Assembly: GCA_949432885.1 (NCBI GenBank)
Contig: CASQXY010000006.1
Location: forward strand, 25,197 to 89,196
DNA length: 64,000 nt
Origin: an uncultured bacterium
GTDB taxonomy: Bacteria > Bacillota > Clostridia > Christensenellales > CAG-917
Reading direction: 5' to 3'
Notes under the pieces: model-generated
Databases searched by the model: none
Told to the model about the DNA's origin: nothing
The model's input: only the letters and a program-made list of their open reading frames with translations
In this document: in pieces, positions 8,265-18,718 of the stretch
Layout: each line of letters starts with the position of its first letter
How positions within the stretch are numbered: position 1 is the first letter of the stretch
Translations under genes and position numbers: made by a program

Positions 8265-11200
8265 TTGAATATGTATAAGCCTGTTGACAGCAATCTGAAT
8301 TTCGTTGAACGCGAAAAAGAAGTGTTGGAGTTTTGGAAGCAAAACAATATTTTCGAGAAAAGCGTTAAGAAGAACGAGGGCAAACCAGAGTTCAGTTTTT
8401 ACGACGGACCGCCTACGGCAAACGGCAAGCCGCATATCGGGCATATTTTAACGCGCGTTATGAAGGATATCATTCCGCGCTATAAGACTATGAAGGGTTG
8501 TCACGTCCTCAGGAAAGCGGGATGGGATACGCACGGTCTTCCCGTCGAACTCGAAGTCGAAAAGCTGCTCGGGATAGACGGAAAACAGGAAATCGAAAAA
8601 TACGGTATCGAGCCGTTCATAAAGAAGTGCAAAGAATCGGTGTGGAAGTATACCGACGAATGGCACAAAATGTCCGACAGAATAGGCTATTGGGCGGATA
8701 TGCAAAAGCCATATATCACCTATGACGACAATTATATCGAATCGGTTTGGTGGGCGATACGGCAGATGGCGGACAAGGGTTTGCTTTACAAGGGATATAA
8801 AATCGTGCCTTACTGTCCGCGTTGCGGAACCGCGCTCAGTTCGCACGAGGTTGCGCAGGGGTACAAGGACGTGGAGGAGACATCCGCATTTGTCAAATTT
8901 GCCGTGAAAGGGGAGTCGAACACGTATTTCCTCGCTTGGACGACCACCCCTTGGACGCTATCCTCTAACACCGCTCTTTGTATGAACGGCAAAGAGGATT
9001 ATGCCAAAATAGAGGTAGACGGTGAGTTTTATATACTTGCGGACGCGCTTGTGGAAAAGCTGTTTCCCGAGGGCGGTTACAATAAAATCGATATCAGAAA
9101 GGGCAAGGATTACGAATATACGGATTACGAGCCGCTCTTCGATTACAAATACGATTTCAAGGAAAAAGCGTATTTCGTCGTAAACGACGATTACGTGACA
9201 CTCACCGACGGCACGGGTATAGTGCATATAGCTCCCGCTTTCGGCGAGGATGACGGCAGAGTCGGCAAAAAGTACGGGCTTCCATTCGTTCAGATGGTGG
9301 ACGACAGAGGCTGTTTCAAGGAAGGGATTACGGACATGTCGGGCATGTTCTGCAAAGAGGGCGACAAGCTCGTCATCGAGAGGCTCAAACGCGAAAATAA
9401 GCTGTTCAAAACCATGAGATTTACTCACAGCTATCCCTATTGCTGGCGTTGCGACACACCTTTACTGTACTATGCGAGAAGCTCTTGGTTCATCAAAGTG
9501 ACCGCAGTCAAGGAACAGTTGCTCGCGTCAAACGCGTCAGTGAACTGGATGCCAGAGACGATAAAGAGCGGGCGTATGGGAAACTTCCTCGAAAACGTGA
9601 TAGACTGGGGAATATCTCGTGAGAGATATTGGGGTACTCCGCTGCCCATTTGGGTTTGCGGCAAGTGCGGCAGGATACATGTGATAGGTTCGAGAGAGGA
9701 GTTGCGCGAAAAGGGCGGGCTGGATTGCGATATAGAGCTGCACCGCCCGTATATTGACGAGGTGAAATGGACGTGCGAGTGCGGCGGAACTATGGAACGC
9801 ACGCCCGAAGTGCTCGACTGTTGGTTTGACAGCGGTTCGATGCCCTTTGCGCAGTGGCATTATCCCTTTGAAAATAAAGAGGTATTCAACGAGGTCTTCC
9901 CTGCGGATTTCATTTCCGAGGCGGTGGACCAAACGCGCGGCTGGTTTTATACCTTGCTTGCGGTAAGTACGATACTGTTCGGACGCGCGCCTTTCAAAAA
10001 CTGTATAGTGCTCGGACACGTCAACGACAAGGACGGCATAAAAATGTCCAAGCACAAGGGCAACGTAGTAGACCCGTGGACTGTGCTTGACAAGCAGGGC
10101 GCGGACGCTACAAGATGGTATTTCTACACCGCTTCTGCTCCGTGGCTTCCGTCGAGATTTTCTGCGGATAACGTGAGCGAATCTCAGCGCAAGTTTATGG
10201 GAACGCTGTGGAATACCTACGCTTTTTACGTGCTGTATGCAGAAATAGACAAATTCAACCCCGCCGAACATAGGCTTGAAGAGCAGGAACTGAACGTCAT
10301 GGACAGATGGATACTGTCGGGTCTCAATACGCTCGTAAAGACGGTGGACGAGGGTTTGAACGAGTATAAAATTACGGAGACCTCTCGCGCAATCGCGGAG
10401 TTTGTGGACAATCTTTCCAACTGGTACGTCCGCCGTTCGCGCGACCGCTTTTGGGGCAGCAAAATGACGAAGAGCAAGGAAGCGGCGTACACTACGCTGT
10501 ATACGGTGCTTGCAACGCTGAGCAAGCTGCTTGCGCCTTACGTGCCGTTTATGGCGGAGAATATCTATCAGAACTTGGTGCGAAACTTCGACAAAAACGC
10601 GCCAGAAAGCGTGCATCTATGCGATTTCCCCGTTGCTGACGAAAAGTATATCAACAAGACGCTCGAAAAAGGCATGGACAACGTGCTGAAACTCGTCGTT
10701 TTGGGCAGAGCGGCAAGAAATAAATCCAATCTCAAAAACAGACAGCCGCTCGGAAGGCTTATTTATGACGGCAAATACGAGTTGCCGATGGAGCTCAAAG
10801 ACCTTGTAAAGGACGAGCTGAACGTAAAAGATGTCCAGCAGTCGGCGGATGATGACAGCTTTGTGAGTTATGAAATCAAGCCTCAGCTTAAAACGCTCGG
10901 ACCGAGATACGGCGCGTTGCTTGGAAAGATACGCGCTCTGCTTGCGGAACGCCCGCAGGATATTATCGCCGCAATCAAAAACCGCAAGGCTATGGATAAG
11001 CTCAAAGAGGAGTACAGGAGCATACGCGGCACCGAAGAAGACGTGAAAAGCGAGTTTACGTGCGAAATCGACGGCACCAAAATTGTGCTCAGCGAGGAAG
11101 ACTTGCTCATAACCGCGAAGAATAAGGAGGGCTTCTCCTCCGAATCCGACGGCGAAACGACGGTCGTACTTGACACCGCGCTCACCGAGGATTTGATACG

Positions 11201-11447
11201 CGAGGGCATAGAGCGCGAAATCGTCAGCAAAGTTCAGAATATGAGAAAGGAAGCAGGTTTCGAGGTGACAGACCATATTCTGATGAGCTACGTTGCGGAC
11301 GGCATCGCCAAGGACGTGCTTGACGACGCGAAGTTCTTCTCCGACGTGCTTTGCGACGGTATAGTGTCCGTGGTAGACGGCTTTACGAAGGAATTGGATA
11401 TCAACGGTCATAAAGTGGTTATATCCGTCAAAAAGAAAGAGGACTGA
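8265..11447 (+). CDS. ileS: Isoleucyl-tRNA synthetase (long, type-2-like)
   Basis: HIGH motif (PHIGHILTRVMKD), GWDTHGLPVE, KMSKHKGNVVDPW; 1060 aa. Start is either TTG 8265 or ATG 8271. Confidence 0.97.
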   Translation: MNMYKPVDSNLNFVEREKEVLEFWKQNNIFEKSVKKNEGKPEFSFYDGPPTANGKPHIGHILTRVMKDIIPRYKTMKGCHVLRKAGWDTHGLPVELEVEKLLGIDGKQEIEKYGIEPFIKKCKESVWKYTDEWHKMSDRIGYWADMQKPYITYDDNYIESVWWAIRQMADKGLLYKGYKIVPYCPRCGTALSSHEVAQGYKDVEETSAFVKFAVKGESNTYFLAWTTTPWTLSSNTALCMNGKEDYAKIEVDGEFYILADALVEKLFPEGGYNKIDIRKGKDYEYTDYEPLFDYKYDFKEKAYFVVNDDYVTLTDGTGIVHIAPAFGEDDGRVGKKYGLPFVQMVDDRGCFKEGITDMSGMFCKEGDKLVIERLKRENKLFKTMRFTHSYPYCWRCDTPLLYYARSSWFIKVTAVKEQLLASNASVNWMPETIKSGRMGNFLENVIDWGISRERYWGTPLPIWVCGKCGRIHVIGSREELREKGGLDCDIELHRPYIDEVKWTCECGGTMERTPEVLDCWFDSGSMPFAQWHYPFENKEVFNEVFPADFISEAVDQTRGWFYTLLAVSTILFGRAPFKNCIVLGHVNDKDGIKMSKHKGNVVDPWTVLDKQGADATRWYFYTASAPWLPSRFSADNVSESQRKFMGTLWNTYAFYVLYAEIDKFNPAEHRLEEQELNVMDRWILSGLNTLVKTVDEGLNEYKITETSRAIAEFVDNLSNWYVRRSRDRFWGSKMTKSKEAAYTTLYTVLATLSKLLAPYVPFMAENIYQNLVRNFDKNAPESVHLCDFPVADEKYINKTLEKGMDNVLKLVVLGRAARNKSNLKNRQPLGRLIYDGKYELPMELKDLVKDELNVKDVQQSADDDSFVSYEIKPQLKTLGPRYGALLGKIRALLAERPQDIIAAIKNRKAMDKLKEEYRSIRGTEEDVKSEFTCEIDGTKIVLSEEDLLITAKNKEGFSSESDGETTVVLDTALTEDLIREGIEREIVSKVQNMRKEAGFEVTDHILMSYVADGIAKDVLDDAKFFSDVLCDGIVSVVDGFTKELDINGHKVVISVKKKED

Positions 11448-11448
11448 G

Positions 11449-12306
11449 ATGAGAATCGCACCCGATTGGTCGGAATATTCTGTCATAGCGACAGGAGACG
11501 GCGAAAAGCTGGAAAGGTGGGGAAAGTATACGCTTCTGCGTCCCGACCCGCAGATAATATGGCATGCGAAAAAGCCGCTTAGGTCATATCCCGATATAGA
11601 CGCCGTCTACGAAAGAAGCGCGACGGGCGGAGGCAAGTGGGTGTTTATGCGAGACATAAACACGGAATTTGTTCTGCACTGGCGCGACCTCGCGTTTTCG
11701 CTCAAACTCATGGGCTTCAAGCATACGGGGCTTTTCCCCGAGCAGGCGACCAACTGGGACAGAATGATGAGACTTATAAGCGGCGCAAACAGAAAGATAA
11801 GCGTGCTCAATCTTTTCGGTTATACGGGTGCGGCTTCGGTCGCATGCAAGCGCGCGGGCGCGGACGTATGCCACGTGGACGGCGCCAAGGCAATGGTGGA
11901 ACGCGCGGGAGAGAATATTCGGCTTAGCGGACTCGACAACGTCGGCATGCGCTATATCATCGACGACTGCTTCAAGTTCTGCGCAAGAGAGCTTAAAAGA
12001 GGTAGGAGATACGACGCTATCATACTTGACCCGCCCAGCTTCGGCAGAGGACCGAACGGGGAAAAGTGGAAGATAGAGGACGGAATTTCCGAGCTGGCGG
12101 AGCTTATCGCAAAACTTCTCGGTGACAAACCGCTGTTTGTATGTCTGAACAGCTATACCACGGGCTTACAGCCTGCCGTCATGTCCAACGTGCTTAAACT
12201 GGCCTTGCCCTCGAGCGCGAAAATAGACTCGGACGAAATAGGGCTCGCCACAGAGGAAGGCTTGATTTTACCGCAGGGCTGTACGGCATTTGCGGAGTTT
12301 AAATAA
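11449..12306 (+). CDS. Class I SAM-dependent rRNA methyltransferase, RlmI-like
   Basis: NLFGYTGAASVACKRAGADVCHVDGAK (SAM motif I) and IILDPPSFGRGPNGEKW (catalytic DPPxF). Confidence 0.87.
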   Translation: MRIAPDWSEYSVIATGDGEKLERWGKYTLLRPDPQIIWHAKKPLRSYPDIDAVYERSATGGGKWVFMRDINTEFVLHWRDLAFSLKLMGFKHTGLFPEQATNWDRMMRLISGANRKISVLNLFGYTGAASVACKRAGADVCHVDGAKAMVERAGENIRLSGLDNVGMRYIIDDCFKFCARELKRGRRYDAIILDPPSFGRGPNGEKWKIEDGISELAELIAKLLGDKPLFVCLNSYTTGLQPAVMSNVLKLALPSSAKIDSDEIGLATEEGLILPQGCTAFAEFK

Positions 12307-12316
12307 GGAAACACAT

Positions 12317-13036
12317 ATGACTTACAAAGATTTGCAGATTTTATTTGAGGACAACCACCTGCTCGTCGTCGTAAAGCCCGTCGATATTCCCGTACAGGCG
12401 GACGCCAGCAAAGACCCCGATATGCTTTCAATGCTCAAACGGTATCTTGTGGAAAAGTACAATAAATCGGGAGACGCGTATCTCGGGCTTGTACACCGCC
12501 TTGACAGACCCACGGGCGGAGTTATGGTATTTGCAAAGACCTCCAAAGCCGCGGAGCGATTGTGTGAGGCGATAAAAAACGGAGAGGTGGATAAAAAATA
12601 TCTTGCCCTGCTCGACGGAGTGCCTAGGTATAAGTCCGACAAACTGCGTTGTTATCTGAAAAAGTTTTCGGATACCAACACCGTGAAAATCGTGCCCGCG
12701 CTTACCGAGGGCGCGAAATATGCCGAGTTGGATTATAAGGTGCTTTGCGAGAAGCAGGGTTACAGTCTCGTGTTCGTCAAGCTTATCACCGGAAGAGGAC
12801 ATCAGATAAGGGTGCAAATGGCGGGCATGGGCACGCCTATCGTCGGCGATAAGAGATACGGCAACGGCAACAGGAACGGGGTGCCGATGTGTCTTTGGGC
12901 AACAGAACTGCGTTTCAATCATCCAGTAAGCGGCAAGACGATGGTTTTCAGAGTTTATCCGCCCGACGCCGCGCCTTGGAGCGCGTTCAACGTTGAATCC
13001 TATCTCAGGATATCCGCACCAGAAGATAACGGATAA
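12317..13036 (+). CDS. RluA-family pseudouridine synthase
   Basis: VHRLDRPTGGVMVFAKTSKAA catalytic motif; ITGRGHQIRVQMA. Confidence 0.93.
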   Translation: MTYKDLQILFEDNHLLVVVKPVDIPVQADASKDPDMLSMLKRYLVEKYNKSGDAYLGLVHRLDRPTGGVMVFAKTSKAAERLCEAIKNGEVDKKYLALLDGVPRYKSDKLRCYLKKFSDTNTVKIVPALTEGAKYAELDYKVLCEKQGYSLVFVKLITGRGHQIRVQMAGMGTPIVGDKRYGNGNRNGVPMCLWATELRFNHPVSGKTMVFRVYPPDAAPWSAFNVESYLRISAPEDNG

Positions 13037-13120
13037 TCGGACGCTTTGCCGAGAGTAATGAATAAGGAAAATAATATATAAATATCGTTATTCGATACGC
13101 GATACTTCAAAGACTATACA

Positions 13121-13156
13121 AACGGAAATGCGGACGTTATCGTCCGCATTTCCGTT
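13121..13156 (+). terminator. Strong stem-loop terminator (possibly bidirectional)
   Basis: AACGGAAATGCGGACG-TTAT-CGTCCGCATTTCCGTT, perfect 16-bp stem. Confidence 0.7.
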
Positions 13157-13213
13157 TAAGGAGATTTTTGGATAACATATCGGCTGTATTTATCGGCGTA
13201 ACGGCAACGCGCG

Positions 13214-13702
13214 TCACAGATTTTTTGCCACGAAGTATTTGTCCTTCATAATGCGCTCGTGGATAGGCGCTATGTATTTGTCGTTTCCGTATTCGCGCTC
13301 GAACCATTCCTCCGTATATCCTGCGACGCGAAGAGTTTTTTCATAAGCCGCTTCCGCATTGCTTACGCGTCTGAAAACCGTGCGCAGAGCGATATCGTTT
13401 TCGTTGGATATCGCCTGATAAGTTTTCTTGTCTATTGTTCTCGCTATAAGTATGTCTCTGTCGGTTGCCGACAGTCTGTCCAATGCCTGTTGAACTATAT
13501 AGCGCAAATTCACGATTTTACGCTTTTCCTCTGTAAGTTCAAGAATTTGGTTGATAAGTTGTTCATTACTTATTCCTATTCTTAAATGGCGGCTTTGAAA
13601 CGTCGAATTTATCCTTGTTTTGACCCCAAAATTGAGTTCGCGAACAATTTTGGGTAACAGAGAATAAGCAACAAGCGCCGTGTTACTCCAATTTTTATTC
13701 AT
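13214..13702 (-). CDS. Hypothetical protein with sigma-70 region-4-like helix-turn-helix segment
   Basis: 162 aa; QALDRLSATDRDILIARTIDKKTYQAISNENDIALRTVFRRVSNAEA resembles a sigma region 4 HTH; GGAGG SD upstream. Confidence 0.6.
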   Translation of the reverse strand: MNKNWSNTALVAYSLLPKIVRELNFGVKTRINSTFQSRHLRIGISNEQLINQILELTEEKRKIVNLRYIVQQALDRLSATDRDILIARTIDKKTYQAISNENDIALRTVFRRVSNAEAAYEKTLRVAGYTEEWFEREYGNDKYIAPIHERIMKDKYFVAKNL

Positions 13703-13809
13703 ATTGCCTCCTGAAATTGGTGAAAACTACAATTTCTGCTCTCACTATAAATAGTCGATTGCGAAAAAGTCAATATATTATGACATATTTTTTGATTTTT
13801 GAAAAGCGC

Positions 13810-14988
13810 TTAAAGCAAGTATGAAAATGCCAGCGCAAGTATGAAAGCGATTATGCTTTGCGTGAGCTTTCTCAAAGCGACCGCAGAAAAGCGCATACGG
13901 CATTTGGACAGAAATGTATAATTCTGCAACATTACGGAAAGACCGCCGAAGGATATGATAGCGGCGCACAGCGCGATTCCTATGTTCCTAAGCTCGCATT
14001 CTGCGCATACAATCGAGCCTCTTGTCATTTCGATAAGCCCGTACAGCAGCGCGGTAAGGACGTCGGCGGTCTGAGAGCCGAACGCGGTTGTCAGCAGCTT
14101 TTCCGCGCCCAGCAGTGCGGCGGTATCCGCAAGCATGCCGCACAGCACAATGTATCCGCCTACGAACAGCATATTTATCGTGGAATTTGCGATTGTGCGC
14201 GACATAATCGAATCGTGGTCTTCGCGCGACATAATTTGAGAGCGTATATCGCAAGCGTACCTGCCGCCGCTTGACGTCATAATTTCCGCGGCGGATTCAT
14301 GCGATTGAGTGTACTTTGCGCCTTGCGAACTGCAGTTTTCAGGCGGCATAATCTGCGCTGCTTCGGCTTTTCTTGTACGTAATCTTTTTTTATGTTTGGG
14401 CAGGAGTTCGCCTTCGCGCCTGCGTATTCTGAAAATCAATCCGTTGATAAGCGCCGCCGTATAGTGAGCGGCAAGAATGACCGCGCCGATTCCTACGTCT
14501 CCGAATATCGCGCTTCCGACGGTTCCAAGCATAAAAACGGGACCCGATGTGGATGCAAACGCTGAGATTGCCTTAGCCTCTCTTTCTGTGATTTTGCCCG
14601 CCTCGTACAGCTCCGCCGTCATGCTCGCGCCGACGGGGTATCCGGAAAGCATGCTCAGAAGCAGAACGTAGGCGCTCTCCTTTGGCGCGTTGTACAGGAG
14701 TTTGACTGGCTTTTGAAAAATGCCCGAGACTGTTTTTGCCGCTCCTATATACGTAAGAAGAAGAGAGAAGAAGTAGAAAGGAAACAGAGAGGGCAGAACG
14801 CTCGTGGCAAACAGCGCAAGACCTCTGCGCGCCGAATCCAGGTAATAATCGGGGCGCGCAAGCATCATAATCATGAAAGCGATTATGCCGATACATGCGA
14901 AGATCTTTCCTTTTGAGACCGAGTTGAAATTTTTTTCGTAGTTTCGTCCCGCCCGCGAAAATCCGTTCATACAAGAGAATATGCCCAA
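13810..14988 (-). CDS. ylbJ: YlbJ-like sporulation integral membrane / nucleoside-recognition-type protein
   Basis: Polytopic 392 aa; SVLPSLFPFYFFS..., LSMLSGYPVGASMTAELYEAGKIT, SAFASTSGPVFMLGTVGSAIF typical of the family. Start may be ATG at 14970. Confidence 0.75.
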   Translation of the reverse strand: MGIFSCMNGFSRAGRNYEKNFNSVSKGKIFACIGIIAFMIMMLARPDYYLDSARRGLALFATSVLPSLFPFYFFSLLLTYIGAAKTVSGIFQKPVKLLYNAPKESAYVLLLSMLSGYPVGASMTAELYEAGKITEREAKAISAFASTSGPVFMLGTVGSAIFGDVGIGAVILAAHYTAALINGLIFRIRRREGELLPKHKKRLRTRKAEAAQIMPPENCSSQGAKYTQSHESAAEIMTSSGGRYACDIRSQIMSREDHDSIMSRTIANSTINMLFVGGYIVLCGMLADTAALLGAEKLLTTAFGSQTADVLTALLYGLIEMTRGSIVCAECELRNIGIALCAAIISFGGLSVMLQNYTFLSKCRMRFSAVALRKLTQSIIAFILALAFSYLL

Positions 14989-15149
14989 GACTTGCGAATA
15001 TTCCGCTTGTTTGTGGAAAACATGATTCTATGTCGCTTTCCGAAAATAAACCGCAAATAAAAAAACTCCGCAAAATTTCGGAACGCAGAGTTTAAATAGT
15101 AATTTGTGAATATAAAATGCCGATTTTGTAAAATTGTCTTTTTTATATT

Positions 15150-16262
15150 TCAATCGGCGGATTTTGAGAGCCGACATAATTTCTGAATTTTTGCCGCCTT
15201 TTCGTCCAACTCCACAAGAGGGCGCACGGGACTGTCCTGCGGGCAGTCGGAGTGCTTGAAATAAAAGTAGCCTCCGCTTGCCGCCAACATAGGGAGCAGA
15301 AGTTTTTTCTTGGACGGTCTTATCGCAAGCAGAGTGCAATAGGGCTTTTCCGATTTTGCGAGGGCGGCGAGGTTCTTGTTCAGTCCGAGCGTAGCGCACG
15401 CGGCTATACGCTTTATTGTGGAACGGGTGTATCTTTTGCTTGTAAGCTCCAAAAATCCGCTCATATCGTTGAATTCCGCTTTGGAGATTCGGTTTTCCAT
15501 TCCCTCGCTGACGTTATATATTTCCCCGAGCTGAGCTGGGGTCATCGCTTTCATGGCATATGCGGATATAGCGCCGTACTTATCCGTGCTTATCGGATTT
15601 TCGATTTCTACGAATTTAGGAACAAATCCGGATATGTCTTCCCCGTATCTCAGCAACTCGCGTATCGAGGTGGACGAGAGGTATTTTTTGCCGTCGTCGG
15701 GTTTTCTGACTACCGAATGGAAGTTTATCCTGCCCGCATAGGCTCTTGCGGCTTTCATGTATTCGACGGCGAGGATATTGTTTGGTGATTTGAGCATATT
15801 CGCAACGTCAGGCGCGACGGCGCCAATCGCCATAGTTCTCGATTTTGCGACCGAGTATCCCTGACCGAGATAGCCTTTGAGCAGGTCGGACACATCGCGG
15901 CTTTCGCTTCTCATAAATTCCGCCGCCATATTCAAGTCTTTAAGCTCATCCGCCTCCGTGCCGAAAGAAAGGGTAAATTCGTCAAACATAGAGAGGGTTT
16001 TTATAGCGCCCTCGGCAAAACCCTGCGCGTGGGACAAAGTGTAGACGGTCGGAAGTTCCAGCACAATATCTGCGCCCGCCTGTATCGCCCATTGCGCGCG
16101 TGTAGTTCTGTCACATATGCAAAGGTCGCCGCGCTGAGTGAAAGAGCCGCTCATAACCACGGCGAGCACGTCCGCCTGCGTCTCGCGTTTTGCAAGGCGC
16201 AGCTGTTTCAGATGTCCGTTATGGAAGGGATTGTATTCAGCTATGATTGCCGTAATTTTCAA
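15150..16262 (-). CDS. tmcAL: tRNA(Met) cytidine acetate ligase (TmcAL / YlbM family)
   Basis: MKITAIIAEYNPFHNGHLKQL..., VMSGSFTQRGDLCICDRTTRAQWAIQAGADIVLELPTVY; TTG start preceded by AGAGGAC. Confidence 0.9.
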   Translation of the reverse strand: MKITAIIAEYNPFHNGHLKQLRLAKRETQADVLAVVMSGSFTQRGDLCICDRTTRAQWAIQAGADIVLELPTVYTLSHAQGFAEGAIKTLSMFDEFTLSFGTEADELKDLNMAAEFMRSESRDVSDLLKGYLGQGYSVAKSRTMAIGAVAPDVANMLKSPNNILAVEYMKAARAYAGRINFHSVVRKPDDGKKYLSSTSIRELLRYGEDISGFVPKFVEIENPISTDKYGAISAYAMKAMTPAQLGEIYNVSEGMENRISKAEFNDMSGFLELTSKRYTRSTIKRIAACATLGLNKNLAALAKSEKPYCTLLAIRPSKKKLLLPMLAASGGYFYFKHSDCPQDSPVRPLVELDEKAAKIQKLCRLSKSAD

Positions 16263-16360
16263 ATGAAGTCCTCTTTTTGTTGATTTTTGTGTGCAAAGTA
16301 TTTATAATTATATACAAATTTTATGTAATTGCAAACGCTTGCAATGAAATAGGAGATTAT

Positions 16361-17362
16361 ATGACGCAATTTGTTGAAGAATTGATGGCGAGAGCGGCAA
16401 AGCTCGGTAAGACTATAGCGCTTGCCGAGGGCTTCGATATCCGTGCGGCGAAGGCGGCGGAGATTTTGACGAAGAAGGGCGTATGCAAAGTCGTTCTGAT
16501 AGGAAACGAGAGCGAGGCTAAGGCGCAGTTCCCCGAGGTGGATTTTTCGGGAGTGGTGTTTGACGACCCCAAGACGAGCGCAAAAGCGGAGGCGTATGCG
16601 GATACGCTGTACGAGCTTCGCAAGGCGAAGGGTATGACGCGCGAGCAGGCTCTTGCGACTGTTACAGGCAACAATATGTTTTACGCGTGCGTAGCGCTCA
16701 AACGCGGCGACGTGGACGGAGTCGTGGGCGGCGCGGTGTTCAGCTCTGCGGACGTATCGCGCGCGGCGTTTCAGGTGATAAAGGCGGCTCCCGGCATAAG
16801 CTCGGTTTCCAGCTGCTTCGTTATGGTTCCTCCCGAGGAATTTGCGTACAAGAAATATCCAGCATATATTTTCTCCGACTGCGCGGTTATTCCGTATCCC
16901 ACGGATTCACAGCTCAAAGATATCGTAGTAGCCGCCGCGGACAGCGCAAAGAAAATCTGCCATATGGAGCCTAAGGTTGCGATGCTGTCGTTCTCCACTA
17001 AGGGAAGCGCCAAGCATGAGTCCGTCGAAAAGGTTCAGTCCGCATACGCTATGATAAAGACGGAGCACCAAGAAATCCTTGTGGACGGAGAGCTTCAACT
17101 CGACGCGTCGATAGTAGATTCCGTAGCCAATCAAAAGGCGGCGGGAAGCCCCGTTGCGGGACAGGCGAACGTACTGGTGTTCCCCAATCTCGACGCGGGC
17201 AATATTGGGTATAAGATAGCTCAGCGCTTCGGCGGATGCATGGCGATAGGACCTATCATGCAAGGGCTGGCATTGCCCGTCAACGACCTCAGCCGCGGTT
17301 GCGTGGCGGAAGATATAGCGGCGGTTGCCGCAATAACGGCGTTGCAGTCTGTAAAAGGATAA
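16361..17362 (+). CDS. pta: Phosphate acetyltransferase
   Basis: MTQFVEELMARAAKLGKTIALAEGFD..., LVFPNLDAGNIGYKIAQRFGG, GPIMQGLALPVNDLSRG; followed by ackA. Confidence 0.95.
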   Translation: MTQFVEELMARAAKLGKTIALAEGFDIRAAKAAEILTKKGVCKVVLIGNESEAKAQFPEVDFSGVVFDDPKTSAKAEAYADTLYELRKAKGMTREQALATVTGNNMFYACVALKRGDVDGVVGGAVFSSADVSRAAFQVIKAAPGISSVSSCFVMVPPEEFAYKKYPAYIFSDCAVIPYPTDSQLKDIVVAAADSAKKICHMEPKVAMLSFSTKGSAKHESVEKVQSAYAMIKTEHQEILVDGELQLDASIVDSVANQKAAGSPVAGQANVLVFPNLDAGNIGYKIAQRFGGCMAIGPIMQGLALPVNDLSRGCVAEDIAAVAAITALQSVKG

Positions 17363-17377
17363 TCGGAGGTAAGTATC

Positions 17378-18571
17378 ATGAAAATATTGGTTATAAACGC
17401 GGGCAGTTCATCTCTCAAATATCAGCTTATAGATATGGAGAGGGAAGAAGCTGTGCTAAAAGGTCTCTGCGAGCGCATTACGTTTGAGGGCGGAGAACTG
17501 ACGCAGAAGACCGCCGACGGCAGAAAGCTGAATATCAAAAAGGATATGAAGGACCATAAGGAAGCCATAGAACTTGTGCTTAAAGCTATGGTGGACAAGG
17601 ATTACGGTGCGATTTCGTCCACCGACGAGATATCTGCCGTCGGACACCGCGTGCTTCACAGCGCGGAGGATTTCAAGGAATCCGTGCTTATAGACGACGA
17701 GGTTATACGCATATGCGAGAAAAACGTGGAGCTCGGTCCGCTTCATATGCCCGGCAATATCGCTTGCATAAAGAGCTGCCGCGAGGTCATGCCTAACGTG
17801 CCTATGGTGGCGGTTTTCGACACGACGTTCCACAGCACTATGCCGCCCAAGGCATATATGTACGGCATTCCGTATTCCGTATACGACGAGTATAAGGTGA
17901 GAAGATACGGCTTCCACGGCACGTCGCATAAATTCGTAAGCGAGGAAACGATAAAACTTCTCGGTTTGAAGAACAGCAGGATTATCGTCTGTCATCTCGG
18001 CAACGGCTCTTCCATATCTGCCGTCAAGGACGGAAAATGCGTAGATACGTCGATGGGCTTTACGCCTTTGGAGGGCTTGGTCATGGGAACGCGCAGCGGC
18101 GATATAGACCCTGCGGCGGTGGATTATATCCGCGGCAAGCTAGGAATGAGCGCGGAGGATACCGTCCGGTATCTCAACAAGAAGTGCGGTATGATGGGCG
18201 TGAGCGAGCTTAGCTCCGACATGCGCGATTTGGAAGCGGCTATCAACGAGGGCAACGAAAAGGCGAAGCTGGCGGTCGAGGTGGCGGCTTATCGCATAAA
18301 GAAGTACATCGGCTCGTACGCCGCGGTGCTTAACGGTGTGGACGCGATAGTGTTTACGGGCGGCATCGGCGAGCACAGTTCTTATATGCGTAAGCTGGTT
18401 ATGAGCGATATGGAATATCTCGGCGTGGATTTCGATTTCGAGTCTAACGAGGACAACGGCGACGGAGTGAAGGAACTTTCAAAGCCCGAGAGCAGAGTGA
18501 AAGTGTTCATCCTGCCTACAAACGAGGAGCTTTCTATCGCAAGAGAGACAAAAACTATCGCTCTTCGTTAG
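17378..18571 (+). CDS. ackA: Acetate kinase
   Basis: MKILVINAGSSSLKYQLID, FDTTFHSTMPPKAYMYGIPY, RRYGFHGTSHKFVSEE, GNGSSISAVKDGKCVDTSMGFTPLEGLVMGTRSGDIDP. Confidence 0.98.
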   Translation: MKILVINAGSSSLKYQLIDMEREEAVLKGLCERITFEGGELTQKTADGRKLNIKKDMKDHKEAIELVLKAMVDKDYGAISSTDEISAVGHRVLHSAEDFKESVLIDDEVIRICEKNVELGPLHMPGNIACIKSCREVMPNVPMVAVFDTTFHSTMPPKAYMYGIPYSVYDEYKVRRYGFHGTSHKFVSEETIKLLGLKNSRIIVCHLGNGSSISAVKDGKCVDTSMGFTPLEGLVMGTRSGDIDPAAVDYIRGKLGMSAEDTVRYLNKKCGMMGVSELSSDMRDLEAAINEGNEKAKLAVEVAAYRIKKYIGSYAAVLNGVDAIVFTGGIGEHSSYMRKLVMSDMEYLGVDFDFESNEDNGDGVKELSKPESRVKVFILPTNEELSIARETKTIALR

Positions 18572-18640
18572 GGATTTGTTCGCCTGCGCGAATCATCGGC
18601 GCGGATAAAAATATAAAAAAACACAACTTGCAAAAAGCGT

Positions 18641-18669
18641 TTGACAAGCCGCGGTTTATTTTATATACT
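18641..18669 (+). promoter_or_regulatory. rpmF promoter
   Basis: TTGACA, 17 nt, TATACT. Confidence 0.8.
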
Positions 18670-18718
18670 TAATAGGCTGTTTGATGCACATAATCTGTAA
18701 TATCGGAGGAATAAATAT

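Noticed and set aside
9537-10616. 359-aa minus-strand ORF inside ileS
   Set aside because: Antisense shadow of ileS.
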